From Pyxicephalus adspersus (Eukaryota; Chordata; Amphibia; Anura; Pyxicephalidae), in contig NC_092859.1 in assembly GCF_032062135.1 (NCBI RefSeq), positions 39,680,308 through 39,744,307 of the forward strand: a stretch of DNA of 64,000 nt, written 5' to 3'. Under the pieces are notes generated by a model that ran no database searches, was not told the origin of the DNA, and saw only the letters and a list, made by a program, of their open reading frames with translations. The position numbers and the translations under genes were made by a program. Positions 31,901 to 40,700 of this stretch are shown in pieces; position 1 is the stretch's first letter, and every line of letters begins with the position of its first letter.

Positions 31901-34900
31901 TCGGATAAGCGCGGCTCCGTGCGCGAGCTTTTCCGGTTGTTGAATAGCGCGATCGCGCGCGATTCCGGATCGCTAATACGAATGCGCGACCGATAATCCG
32001 ATTTTGCTTGATGAATCAGGGGCAATGTCTCAGGTACCAGATCAACCCTACTCTAGCCTCAACTCTAGCCTCCTGGCCTTCCCCAGAGGCTGTCTCCAAA
32101 AGCAAAAAAGGCCTTGGCTGTTTATATGTCAACCACACTTCTGCTCTGAGGCATGCCACCTCCCCCAGTTGTAAGACTCTCTTTTTGTTCTCCAGAAGCC
32201 ACAATTTTCCCACTCCATCTGGTGGGGCATCCTTTTCCTTAAGGAGGCTCTAATATACAGACTTCAGTAAAGGATGAATTTTCTATGACGAAGGGCCTTC
32301 TTGATCCACTATCAGGTTGAGTATGCTCCTCACCAAATTTGAGTTTGTCCCTACAATCAGGGAATTTCCCGAGGACCCAGGGGAGCAAGGGCCCACAATG
32401 GCAAGGATATTGTAAGACCCTTCTGACCCAGCCAACCGAGGATCCACAGTCAATCTGATCTGAACATAGCCATCATAGGAAAGGTTCTGGGCTCCAACAC
32501 CCCAAATCTCCAAACTCTCCAACGTCTGTATTGGTATGTGCTTCAGATGCTTATCATAGAAGTCCTGATATACCAGGGTAACCCGGGCTCCAGAGTCAAA
32601 GAGGGCCTTAGTATATATCCCTTCAACTTGAATAGGAATCACAGGGGAGGGCCCAATCAAATCTTTGGGGAGTTTCTGAATATCGATTACCTTTGAGGTT
32701 CCAGTGGTCTGAAAACCCGGTGAAAGCGCGCAAACTTGGTGAAAGTGTTTATCAAGGTAACCACTCAGCTTTGCAATTTGGTCAACCCGGGGTCAGTGAC
32801 TTCAGTATTAAAGGACGCAACACCTGCTGACAACGGTGTAACTCTGTTCTCCAGCATACAGATTGACGCAGACATGGGCAAATATTCTGGGATTTGGCGT
32901 CTAACAGGGCCCTTGCTGTACCTAAGCAATTCTCACTCGATCAGTCTCCATCGGGTCCACCCCCTTCTTCTTTGATAGAGTATCTTGTCTAGTCAAGTGA
33001 TATAAGCAGACAACTTCTCACCCGCACTCTGATCAGTGTGCTCAAAGTGGTACAACAACTCTGATAACTTTTCAGTTCTACCAAACACATCGTGCAGGGC
33101 GTCCAGATAATCTTGAGCCACACAATCCTCCTTACACAGAGTCAAGTTTTGAATGGCCCCTGCTGGGGGTCCTTTCAGACTTTCAGTGATGCGTTGTTTC
33201 TTGTGAGATACAGGGACGTCCCATTCAGTCAAAGCCTGAGCAGCCTAGTCCACCCAGGATTCAAAGTCATCTTCACCCACGGGTGTGGGTTGTCTCCCTG
33301 AAAAAAAACGTAATTTGCGGTACTCGAATCTGGTATAGGGCTGGGTAGGTTTTAAACATCTCTCAACCAGATGGCTTAGAAAAAAAAAGGACAATTAGGA
33401 AAAAAAAATCCCAGATGAGCCCCCACATGTAGCACTTCCTCCTTTAGGAGGGGCTGAATATTCTCCTGGGTATGCCACTTACTCTGGTCTGGCTCAATAC
33501 ACCAATGGAATGAGTTCAAACCAAAAGGGAGTTTATTTTTGTTACCATTATAATAAAGTGAGTTTAAGAGGTGAATAACATATAATATAGAATCAAAAAG
33601 ACTTGAATGGAGCGCTCATGAGTCAAACAGTTCTCCTTCTTGGGAAGAGCAGGGGGGGGGCTATAAATCCAGTTCTGACGTGAACATATAACGATCCTCT
33701 CAACTCCAACACAGACTTCCCAACAATGCAATGAGTCAATGTAAGAATAAGGGCAAAGGAGGGGAAAAAAAAAAGAATTAAAGCTACCAGCAGGCAAACA
33801 GCTAACAAGGATTGAGTTCCAAGACAGGAATAGGTTATATCTGACACTTCAGTTCCTATAGGTCAGTGGAGATTTGTTGAATGTAGAAGACTGCTGAGAA
33901 AAGATTCTTCATACAACAGGCAGTACTTATTTGAAGGTCCACAGTCACCTGTTCCCTTTTAAAGGGTTTCTCAGCCTCACAGCAGTTGCATTAGACTCCT
34001 TGCTTCTGTCACCTGAATCAATAGCTTCCCTCTAGCTGCTCGCCTAATCAATGTGCCCAGGCTGGGCTGGTTCTCCATTGGAGAGTCTCTCCCCCCTATC
34101 CTTTCTCCCTCAGAAAAGCTCTGTCCACTAACAAAACATTCCCCCAGCCCCCTCTCTCCATGCAACAGGTTCCTCCTTTCTTTTGTTCTCTCTCCATGCT
34201 GCCATCTAGTGGTAGTTTAGGCACAGTGTCTTCATACAATATAATGACATTGTTATTAGCCTATTACCCTAATTAAGTCTTTAGAAAACATAAACACATC
34301 TGTGTTCACATACCGGGGCTACATACAGTATTATTATAATAATAATAAACAGTATTTTTTATAGGTTTTTTTTCTCTATATTAAGCCTTTATTCTCAATT
34401 TAAAGACAAACTATATACCTTTTTTTGTAAATTTTAAAGCCAAATTATAGACAATTCTTTATGGTTACAGTAGGGAAAAGTAAGGATTTCTGTCAGACTT
34501 TTGTTGCTCTGGGTGAGTTTTCCTTTACTTCCTGGTCATTTGACATCAGGCCAAGGAATTAAAAATGAAGGGCCAATGGGACAGGAAGATACAGACAGCA
34601 ATAAAATCTGACATTTTAACTATTCCCCAATCTACTAAAACAAGTACTTTAGCTGGAGCAAACATTTAATTCATGTGATATCCTGTAATATTTTTTCCTT
34701 TAAAACATGAATCTTGCTACATCTGTCCGGCTTATTTGAAGTTTTGGAAATAATAGTAAACGTAAGTAAAAGAAAGAAACTATTTTGTGTTGGGTGTTTT
34801 CTCTCACTACCTGGATAACAAAAAAGGAAGTAAGACAAAATATCCTTTAAATTAGGTAAATTCCCATCTTTCTGGTATGATAGAATGTCCACAATTAAAG

Positions 34901-36311
34901 GGGTGGGGTAGTGGTAGGGGTAAACCACCCCCCTAGGAACGGGACATAGACAGCAATACAAATGTAGCAGAAGGTCTAACTTATTCTAACTAACTATATT
35001 CAGAAATTATAAATAGTTATGGCTTTACATACACTTTAAAATGTTCTACTTACAAGCAAAATATTATTATTATTTTTATTTGATCTTGACCTTTTTGGTG
35101 TATTTGAACAAAAATCTCATTATTTTTGTTTTAGGAATAATTGTATTGGACTGGTTTTGCTAGCCATAGTCTAATTGACCCTTCAGTTGTGCAAGATAAG
35201 ATTGTCTTGTAGGGCTATCCTATGGCCAACATTACAGATAGTCTGCCCGTGGACAATACACAACACATTTGCAGATTATACAGTATATAGGCTGCTCCCT
35301 TTAATAATCCCCAGTACAATCCTGTAGCTACTGGGTGCACACAACCTTTGGGAGGGTGATACTAGTAACAACAAGTTAGGTTTCTTCTTTCATATTGCAG
35401 AAAGAATTAAATGACGCCTCCCCTTGGTTTTTAAGACTAGGCTTGGGAAAAGTAAACATATCTCTCAAGTTTGAATTGTTATGTGAAATCACATGAAAGA
35501 AGTTCTGCCACTTTACTTTAAAAAAATGTCTGTTTAGAGACTGAAGTAATGTCTTGTCAATTCCTGATGAAATTTGTACTAAAGTTTTGGTTGGATGCAA
35601 AGGTTCCCATCCCATTGACTGACACATATTAAAAACTCTTGGGTACTGAAGGAAAAAGTCCTCTAGAAAAGGCCAGATCAGTCACCCCCACCCCAACTTT
35701 CCCAGGTATGGCCTGTTACAAGGCTCCCTCGTGGCCACTTGACCTCCTTCTGAATTCTCTTTACAGAATTTATGGAAAACAAAGTAAGGGGCAGATTATA
35801 CAGTATTACACAGTATAGAAATGGGTAAGTAGGTATATAACAGAATAGAGTAAGCATATTACATGAAGCTGGAACCTAAAGGTAACAATGCAAGAAGTAA
35901 AGTGACCTAAATATATCTGCTTAAAGCCTAAATAAATACCTGCTGATCCTTTCAGTAGTTCTCAGGAAATTTCCTATGCACAATGCAGTGTTATTTTAAT
36001 TTTGGGGCATTTAGATAGACTTTACACCAAAAAGACATTTTTAAAAACTTTGATGTTTTGTTTTTGTAATAACATGGAAAATGTAAAAAAAACAATATGC
36101 TGTTCTTCAGATTGGTAGACCTCCCTATGTCAGAGAGAGCACATCCCAGACCAGAAGAGGTGGCCAGTTGCTTCAAGAGTCCCAAAGCATATTGAATATT
36201 GATGAATCTCGCGCAGGGGATGATGGGACTTATACCTGCTCTGCTCAGAACCTTCAAGGGAGCACCTCCGCAAGTACAAAGGTTTCTGTCCTCCCTGCTG
36301 CTGCCAGATAG
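16579..36311 (+). CDS. pdgfrl: Platelet-derived growth factor receptor-like protein, 6 exons, complete
   Basis: Secreted Ig-superfamily protein related to the extracellular part of PDGF receptors; it has no transmembrane or kinase part. Exons: 16579-16627, 18047-18356, 20526-20677, 26920-27213, 28775-28914, 36111-36311. GT/AG borders and phases agree; 1,146 nt, 381 residues (human PDGFRL 375). Parts: signal peptide about 1-18; Lys/Pro-rich linker 20-65 (KAKTERTREKK, PPKAKPPVPPG); Ig domain 1 with Cys98 and Cys145 (DTGEFSC); Ig domain 2 with Cys198 and Cys248, containing VTLHREFPPEQIPVDG as in human PDGFRL; Ig domain 3 with Cys295 and Cys358 (DDGTYTC), containing TCTVLGDLDIAVDFTWEYPG. The C-terminal SAQNLQGSTSASTKVSV matches the family end. 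A PDGFRL paralogue rather than the strict orthologue is possible, given the CCDC69 neighbour. Confidence 0.92.
16887..16935. repeat. (AT)n microsatellite
   Basis: About 24 AT units in PDGFRL intron 1. Confidence 0.95.
17599..17904. mobile_element. Tc1/mariner (Tigger-like) MITE
   Basis: Terminal inverted repeats CAGATTCTCCTCATATAACA and, inverted, CAGGTATTCCTCATTTAACA, flanked by TA on both sides, the target duplication of this superfamily. About 306 nt, no coding capacity. Confidence 0.7.
18047..18356 (+). CDS. pdgfrl: PDGFRL exon 2: basic linker and start of Ig domain 1
   Basis: 310 nt, phase 1 to phase 2, acceptor TTTACAG. Encodes the KAKTERTREKK and PPKAKPPVPPG linker, then SQVLHRGKFQQVGDTITV and LDLRCKGTSVRWNYPHYL. 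Confidence 0.92.
18553..19005. repeat. Intronic duplication, copy 1 (PDGFRL intron 2)
   Basis: Matches 22,297-22,882 at about nine bases in ten (shared GCTGATGGTGCCTAGGCTA, GGAATACAGAGCATCCCAAA, TTCCTTGAAGGCTGGTGACA). It begins 200 nt after exon 2. Copy 2 carries an extra L2 tail insertion. Confidence 0.85.
19480..19620. mobile_element. Fragment of the AAGGCTGGGT MITE family
   Basis: Left end TTAAGGCTGGGTTTACACTA resembles the element at 7,741-8,060; no matching right end found. Confidence 0.4.
19778..20066. mobile_element. hAT-type MITE with 8-bp target duplication
   Basis: Ends CAGTGGTCGCTAACC and GGTTGGCGACCAAT are inverted repeats of the hAT kind. Flanks GATCCAGA and GATCTAGA are an 8-bp duplication with one change. 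The GC-rich interior resembles the copy at 59.84 kb. Confidence 0.8.
20526..20677 (+). CDS. pdgfrl: PDGFRL exon 3: end of Ig domain 1
   Basis: 152 nt, acceptor CTTCTAG. Encodes RYSQLIVSNTTAADTGEFSC and a Cys-rich stretch, QCAGDGC, ending KTFVFVT. Confidence 0.92.
21510..21650. mobile_element. Half of a Harbinger-like fold-back MITE
   Basis: Shares GGCAAATGTTTTCAATCCTG, GGAGAGTTTTAATAAATCAG and the intervening layout with the complete element at 52.25 kb. Confidence 0.5.
21707..22295 (+). mobile_element. L2/CR1-type LINE, duplicated 5' fragment
   Basis: 590 nt almost the same as 22,890-23,485. Encodes parts of the endonuclease end (PTLILGDFNVAVDEP-like, INGPTHIAGHTLDLVFSKP). It ends at GATGAAGCTGCCACCCTG, where copy 2 of the intron duplication begins. 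Confidence 0.8.
22297..22882. repeat. Intronic duplication, copy 2, with inserted L2 tail
   Basis: Partner of 18,553-19,005. At 22,634-22,738 it carries a 105-nt reversed L2-type tail (ATATAGCGCCAACATATTAC) that copy 1 lacks, so that insertion is younger than the duplication. Confidence 0.85.
22886..25670 (+). mobile_element. L2/CR1-type LINE, 5'-truncated and inactive
   Basis: Endonuclease C-terminus (LILGDFNVAVDEPNLPSS, HIAGHTLDLVFSK, SDHNLVTF), then reverse transcriptase: LLDLSSAFDTVDHPILI, WFASYLSDRSFQVSF, a GSVLGP block preceded by a stop in place of Gln near 24,518, and YADDTQI near 24,610. The C-terminal LHFTLRIKFKLL-type domain follows, then the 3' tail TGTACAGCGCTGCGTAATAT and a TAATAA repeat. 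Several frameshifts. AGAAT flanks both the upstream fragment and the tail, suggesting one insertion event. Confidence 0.85.
25671..26535. mobile_element. Long fold-back element with perfect 32-bp ends
   Basis: 25,699-25,730 and 26,476-26,507 are perfect inverted repeats (start GGCAAGTGTCATTTGTGTAT). The inverted symmetry extends out to 25,671/26,535 and inward to a hairpin around 25,965-26,035 (AGCAGGAGTATCATTGG / CCAATGATACTCCTGCT). The left arm lacks about 215 nt that the right arm has. No coding capacity; a non-autonomous DNA transposon with very long inverted repeats. Confidence 0.75.
26920..27213 (+). CDS. pdgfrl: PDGFRL exon 4: Ig domain 2
   Basis: 294 nt, acceptor TTTTCTTAG, donor GTAAGTG. 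Encodes DPQELFVPTEDYYVVV through LHREFPPEQIPVDGVKIS to YMLIYVH. Confidence 0.93.
27214..28774. other. PDGFRL intron 4
   Basis: 1.56 kb, AT-rich; no element recognised. Confidence 0.6.
28775..28914 (+). CDS. pdgfrl: PDGFRL exon 5: first half of Ig domain 3
   Basis: 140 nt, acceptor GTTTCAG, donor GTAAGA. Encodes PSAAPKPTIEASVKSVRV and FFVTCTVLGDLDIAVDFTWE to YPGQK, ending in phase 0. Confidence 0.93.
28960..29693. mobile_element. hAT element interrupted by an L2 tail
   Basis: Ends CAGGGGTCTCCAATCCT and AAGTTTGGGGACCATTG are hAT-like inverted repeats. Flanks TTATAAAT and TAATAAAT form an 8-bp duplication with one change. A reversed LINE tail sits inside. Confidence 0.7.
29212..29636 (-). mobile_element. 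L2/CR1-type LINE 3' fragment, nested
   Basis: Minus-strand copy of the 3' end seen at 25.2-25.65 kb, including the C-terminal SRADPILWNGLPCPIWLAPT stretch and the GCGTCAACATATTACACAGC tail. Confidence 0.8.
29800..29995 (-). pseudogene. Gypsy integrase remnants with core deleted
   Basis: LHDDHGHMGVDRT (29,995-29,950) is part of the HHCC zinc-binding domain. After a break near 29,880-29,930 come LKPGDRVL and RGQQKLADRW, from the C-terminal domain. The DDE core between them is absent. Confidence 0.7.
30498..30848 (-). pseudogene. Gypsy RNase H
   Basis: YELQVDANREGMGG, IAYVSRSLSPSEKNYTTHKL and EFLASKWAV match the RNase H domain that follows RT in Ty3/gypsy elements. Confidence 0.8.
30849..31292 (-). 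pseudogene. Gypsy reverse transcriptase
   Basis: WFSVLDLRSGYHQI, FNRMPQGLKGAPDT and VYLDDLIVFG (the YxDD box) followed by CLGHVVS. The 5' part of the domain (to about 31,450) is in other frames, so it is not translatable as one unit. Confidence 0.85.
31843..32023. mobile_element. CpG-rich MITE inserted in gypsy pol
   Basis: Perfect 15-nt inverted ends GCCCCTGATTCATCA / TGATGAATCAGGGGC, flanked by AAT on both sides. The interior is dense in GCGATCGC-like CpG words. A 3-bp duplication fits PIF/Harbinger. Confidence 0.75.
32283..32660 (-). pseudogene. Gypsy aspartic protease
   Basis: ALFDSGARVTLVYQDFYDKH carries the DSG active-site motif of retroelement proteases; the frame stays open for 126 codons. 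Confidence 0.75.
32993..33300 (-). pseudogene. Gypsy Gag region, PNMA-like
   Basis: Recognisable stretch: EDDFESWVD near 33,270, then ITESLKGPPAGAIQNL, YLDALHDVFGRTE and GEKLSAYIT. The ESLxGPA, FGxTE and GEKLS motifs are those of the capsid domain in PNMA genes and their gypsy relatives. It is broken by stops. Confidence 0.65.
33408..33425 (-). other. Gypsy primer-binding site, tRNA-Pro-like
   Basis: Reads TGGGGGCTCATCTGGGAT two bases after the LTR. It differs at two of 18 positions from the proline-tRNA site well known from gammaretroviruses. Confidence 0.65.
33428..34323 (-). repeat. Gypsy 5' LTR (896 nt)
   Basis: On the element strand it starts TGTAGCCCCGG and ends AGTGCTACA, giving TGTAGC/GCTACA inverted ends. 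AATAAA is present near 33,535. It is immediately followed by a primer-binding site. Confidence 0.8.
34324..36110. other. PDGFRL intron 5, distal part
   Basis: 1.8 kb of AT-rich sequence after the gypsy LTR; a TAATAA repeat lies at 34,331-34,349. No gene or further element recognised. Confidence 0.55.
36111..36311 (+). CDS. pdgfrl: PDGFRL exon 6: end of Ig domain 3 and stop
   Basis: 201 nt, acceptor GTTCTTCAG. Encodes 66 residues including DDGTYTCSAQNLQGSTSAS, then TAG. It is separated from exon 5 by a 7.2 kb intron holding the gypsy element. Confidence 0.92.
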   Translation: MGRPPYVRESTSQTRRGGQLLQESQSILNIDESRAGDDGTYTCSAQNLQGSTSASTKVSVLPAAAR

Positions 36312-36519
36312 AACAAAAAAAACAAGGATAATACTATTAGATCTCATAAACACGTGTGTGTAACCAGAGTCAGTAGACTAATAATCTCATGAAAAGGTAT
36401 AGACATCACAGCCATGTGCCTGCCAAAAATACTAATGTGCAGTGTTGGAAATACTGGTTTTACAACCTTATTGTATATCAGTCCCTAAAGACATGGCCCT
36501 GTATTAGTTACAGAAATCT

Positions 36520-36525
36520 ATTAAA
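36520..36525 (+). terminator. Possible PDGFRL poly(A) signal ATTAAA
   Basis: First plausible variant signal, 209 nt after the stop. A canonical AATAAA lies further on near 37,906. Weak without transcript data. Confidence 0.3.
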
Positions 36526-36779
36526 GTGCACATCCCACAACAAGTCACACCTTCTCGGTTTTATGACCTGCTACAAATTTGAAAACAATTCCATTGTCAC
36601 TGACATATCACTAAAATCTTCCCCGGAGCAGAAATCAGTGCTTGAAGCAGATGAAAACCCTAACTGGATCACATTTTGCTTTATAATGCACTGTGTAGTT
36701 TAAATGAGTATCATGCATTTAAGTTGTCCAATTTGCTTGTGAAAAAAAAGAGACCTTGTTCATTTTGTACATATATACA

Positions 36780-37775
36780 GATGGCCGCTTTATTAGGTAC
36801 ACATTTCTACTACCAGTATGGACCGCTTTTGCTTTCGGAGCTCCCATAATTTTTGTGGCATAAATTCATGGGTGTAGTGGGGCTGCCACGCCGTGCCCTC
36901 ACTTTTTGGAATGAGGCATTTATGTAACAATGATGCACATACGTGCTCGCCATGGATAGTACCATGCTCCTTCTTCTTTTCTTACGACTACACTCCTGCA
37001 TATCTTCAACAAGGTGCTGATAACAATACTAAAACATTTTAGTTTATTTTGACATAGCATCAAGCAATAATGTAGATCTGTCCGCTGTACATGCAAAATG
37101 TAAATCTTCCTTTCCACCACATCCCAAAGTTGTTCTATTGGATCGAGATCTGGCAAATTTGAAGGTTTGAGATTATTTGAACTTTGTGACATTGTGTGTT
37201 ATCTTGCAAGTAGCCATAAGAAGATGGCTATTATGGTTAACTATGGTCATAAAAGAATAGACAAGGGCAGGAACAATATTCTCTTACACCATTACACCAC
37301 CACCAGCCTGAACTGTTGTTGACTGAAGGCAGGAAGATTCCGCTCATTCACATTAATGATGCCAAATTCTGACTGTACCATCCAAATGTTTCAGCAGAAA
37401 TCAAGGCTCATTAGACAAGTGAACATTTTTTTCAATCTTCTTTTGGCCAATGATACTGATTCAATGTAAATTGTAGCCTTATGTGCCAGTTCTTAGCTGC
37501 CTGGGTGGCACCTGGTGTGTGGAGATAGATTTTAATTTTACACACCTTGATTGTAATGAGTTGCTATTTGAATTGCTGCTGACTTGTTAACAGATCTCTG
37601 TTTAAACCTGTCTGGCTATTCTTCCCTGACCACTGAAATCAACAAGGCATATTCCCCACTCACTGAATATTTTCCCTTTTCAGACCACCTTCTGTAAAAA
37701 CCTGAAGATAAATGGAACTTTAGTAGATCGTCTTGACAATATCTACATGCCTAAATGCATTGAGTTGGCTGAGGA
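36780..37775 (-). mobile_element. Decayed Tc1/mariner-type transposon
   Basis: The plus-strand left end CTTTATTAGGTACAC, the transposase piece LPDLDPIEQLWDVVERKI at about 37,110-37,165, and GTCTTGACAATATCTACATG near the right end match the common vertebrate Tc1-like element in order. A large part between is missing and a MITE is inserted at 36,868-37,000. Confidence 0.7.
36868..37000. mobile_element. MITE nested in the Tc1 remnant
   Basis: Ends GGGTGTAGTGGGG and CGACTACACTCC are inverted. The Tc1 sequence is interrupted between GGCATAAATTC and CTTCAACAAGGTGCTG. Related to the element at 15.89 kb. Confidence 0.55.
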
Positions 37776-40700
37776 GTGTACATCTACATTTTTTTCCCTA
37801 ATTTTCGATTATTGAAAAGTGATTATAAAAAAAATTAACACATTATGCATCTGATTTATGCAATACAATTCTTGATTATGTGCCTTTAAATGTGCAGTAG
37901 CAGCAAAAATAAATGGATATACCAATGCAGTGCAGTTTTCTTGCCACAAAGATATGCATTGTATCACTGGAAACTGCAAGAGTGTGTACAATGCCTTAGT
38001 AATATTCCCAATCCTAACAATTAAAAAGTGTGCAGCCACATTTCCTCTTCCTAGGTTGTCAGTCAAAGTTGATGATGGCACAATGCATGGCTTCCATTAA
38101 TGAGTTATCATTTTAAAGTGGGTCAGTGGCTTCTCAACACAAAAAAATGACATGTAGACAAGCTAATATGTTTTGACTTAGATATCTATAGATATTAAAT
38201 TCAGGTAGGTTGGAGAAAAAGTATTTATATGACTGATAGACATGTGTTGCACCAAATGGACCCTTGTTGTGATCTCCACATCCATCTGTTTATGCTGCCC
38301 AGCTACAGGTTTGCTTCAAATCCAGACAGGCAAAGACTCCAAATTCCTCTGAGTGTTTCATTTAGCTAACTTTCATATTAGTACTCCACCACCCCTTTCC
38401 TCTTTTTAGTTGTATCATATACACAACAGATGGTAAAATCACAAGCACAGAAAATATGCAGCACACAGTTGTGTGAACCAGCCAAGTCATTATAGGTGTT
38501 TTTAAAATATTCATATCATTAATAATAATAATAATAATAATGTTCAGGGTTTTTTTGAGTTTCCGATGTCATTTTTTTAATTAAAAAATTGCAGCCTTTA
38601 TTTTCCACACTGGAAAAGTTTTCTGTCTGGGTTTAAATAGTGATTTTCCTCCATCACGGAAGCAATCAACTTCCAGAAATGCTACTTGTAGTAATTATTT
38701 GGGCTGATTGCTATCCCCAAATGTAATGGAGAAACACAATTTTATTATATATAATAAAGGTATCCAATTCTGACATCATACTAATTTCCTTTTTGCTGGT
38801 GTTTAACACCACATAGAATTTCAATTCAGCAATTTCCAAAGCATTTAGCAGAAAAGGTTCATTTAATTGGGAACTTTTTATGCAATATTCTTCCTTACAT
38901 ATGGCAGCAGGGATTAATGTACAACCCCATCCCCAACCTTAACCTTAACACAAACACATCTTTCACTCCATGTTCATTTCCTCCCTATACTGAGCCAGTT
39001 ACATGTATCTTTAATAAAATTATTTCTTACACATGTGAAGAGATGCCCACAGTACAGATTTCTTTTAAAAGAAGATGGGAATTGATTATATACAATGCAA
39101 ACTATAAAGTCAATATTTTGACGCTTGACCATCACACCTCATTTTAGTATAAAACTATTCCAAAACTATGAGCATTAATATGCAACCTTTTTCATCTTTG
39201 TAGATAAAGCAGTCTTCACACTTCACTACAATATTTTGTGTTGCAGCTGTAAATATTTCCCTATTCAGACTAATAAGCATTTGTACGTTCAGAAACTGCA
39301 CAAGAGAATCTGGGTCTCAATCGATGTTCCGAAACATCCCCTAAAGTGTTCAATAGGATAGAGGCCAGAGCATGTAGTTATGGAGCTGGCTTTGTGCACT
39401 GGGCACAGTTGTGCTCGTACACAGTTGTCAAAAAAAGACTCTTTTGTAGCATTGCCAGAAATTATTAAGAACACCTGAAATCATCAACTGAATGGATATC
39501 CACATACTATAGGCTATACCAAATGGATGTTATGCCAACTACTTTAGATTGATTATGCTCTGTGTCATTGACTTGGATGCAAATATATTAGCAAGTTTAC
39601 CTGTATACCTTTTCGAGGTTAGAGACTCAGAGTATTGAAGTTCATTGTAGTTTATCTTTTCACAATTACATTGTCTGTTGGTGTTTCTATTAGTAGAGGA
39701 GCCGGAGTTAGCTTCCCAATAAGACCGGAAAGCTTCACATTTTGTGCTTATGAATACTATAAAGGGTAACTTCTGTCATTTTGCAGGATCTTCATTATAC
39801 CATTTCAAACAACAGTAAAAATAAAATAACGTTCAAAAAAATGCACACTGTCACTTGTCTGGAACAGACTGCCCTCCATGCTGGACTAAACACCACATTT
39901 AAAAAAGCAAGCCAAAGCTGGTTGCAGATCATATTTGTATACCAAAGATATAGAGACCAGTGTTCACAAACATAAAATGTATTTATTAAAGATAACTGGG
40001 AAATGAAAATTGTACAGAATAACAAGTAAAGTTGAAATGTCATTTATAAAACACTTTTCTTCACTACTGAAGTATGTTCCAGTATCTGAATCATGATACT
40101 ACTGAAAATACAACAGTTCCTGAAGAATAGTGCCTCACACATACTACCAGTTATGCTATCTCCTACAATCATAATGTACTTTAAGCAAACCTGTCCTGAG
40201 AGACATTAAAAAACCATTGCCGATCTTCTTTTGTAAATGATCATTTCTGGCATTTTAACACAAAAGAAATATACAGATCAGATTCAGAGTAAAGTCAGAA
40301 CTTCTCTGCATACATCTTCTAACTTAGTGGCTCGGATCCTTTGGAAATTACATGGTAGGTAACTAGTAATTTCAGATTGGTTTATCAGACATGGAAGCTC
40401 CCATACCGCTTAATTGCTGTTTTGTTTGATGGAAATGTAATAAAGTAGGAAACGGTGCAAATTTGCATTAAATGAAAAGTTCAACACAATGCACTGCATT
40501 TAACTGCACTAAACTCAATTGTTTTCCTAAAGAATATCTAAACCAAAGGAACGAAAGTGTTAATGTAATGAAGCTTTTACAAGTTCATAGATATGGTGGC
40601 TGCATTAGTTTGCTTTTTAGGCACATACAGAAAAACACTTAGTTCCTCCAGAAAACCAGCGTTGGAACTTCCTGCACACTGAACTGAATTTGCAAACAAT

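Larger units (their letters stand above)
29720..34323 (-). mobile_element. Ty3/gypsy LTR retrotransposon, damaged, in PDGFRL intron 5
   Basis: Reverse to the host gene. In its own order: 5' LTR 34323-33428, primer-binding site 33425-33408, Gag-like region near 33,300-32,993, aspartic protease 32,660-32,283, reverse transcriptase 31,450-30,849, RNase H 30,848-30,498, linker, integrase zinc-binding start (about 29,995-29,950) and integrase C-terminal part (about 29,876-29,800). The catalytic core of integrase is missing and no 3' LTR was found, so it cannot move by itself. Frames are broken in several places. The order with integrase last is that of Ty3/gypsy. Confidence 0.88.

Noticed and set aside
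29720..34323. Endogenous retrovirus with env
   Set aside because: Despite the tRNA-Pro-like primer site, the order of pol domains and the Gag type are gypsy, and no envelope-like sequence was seen.
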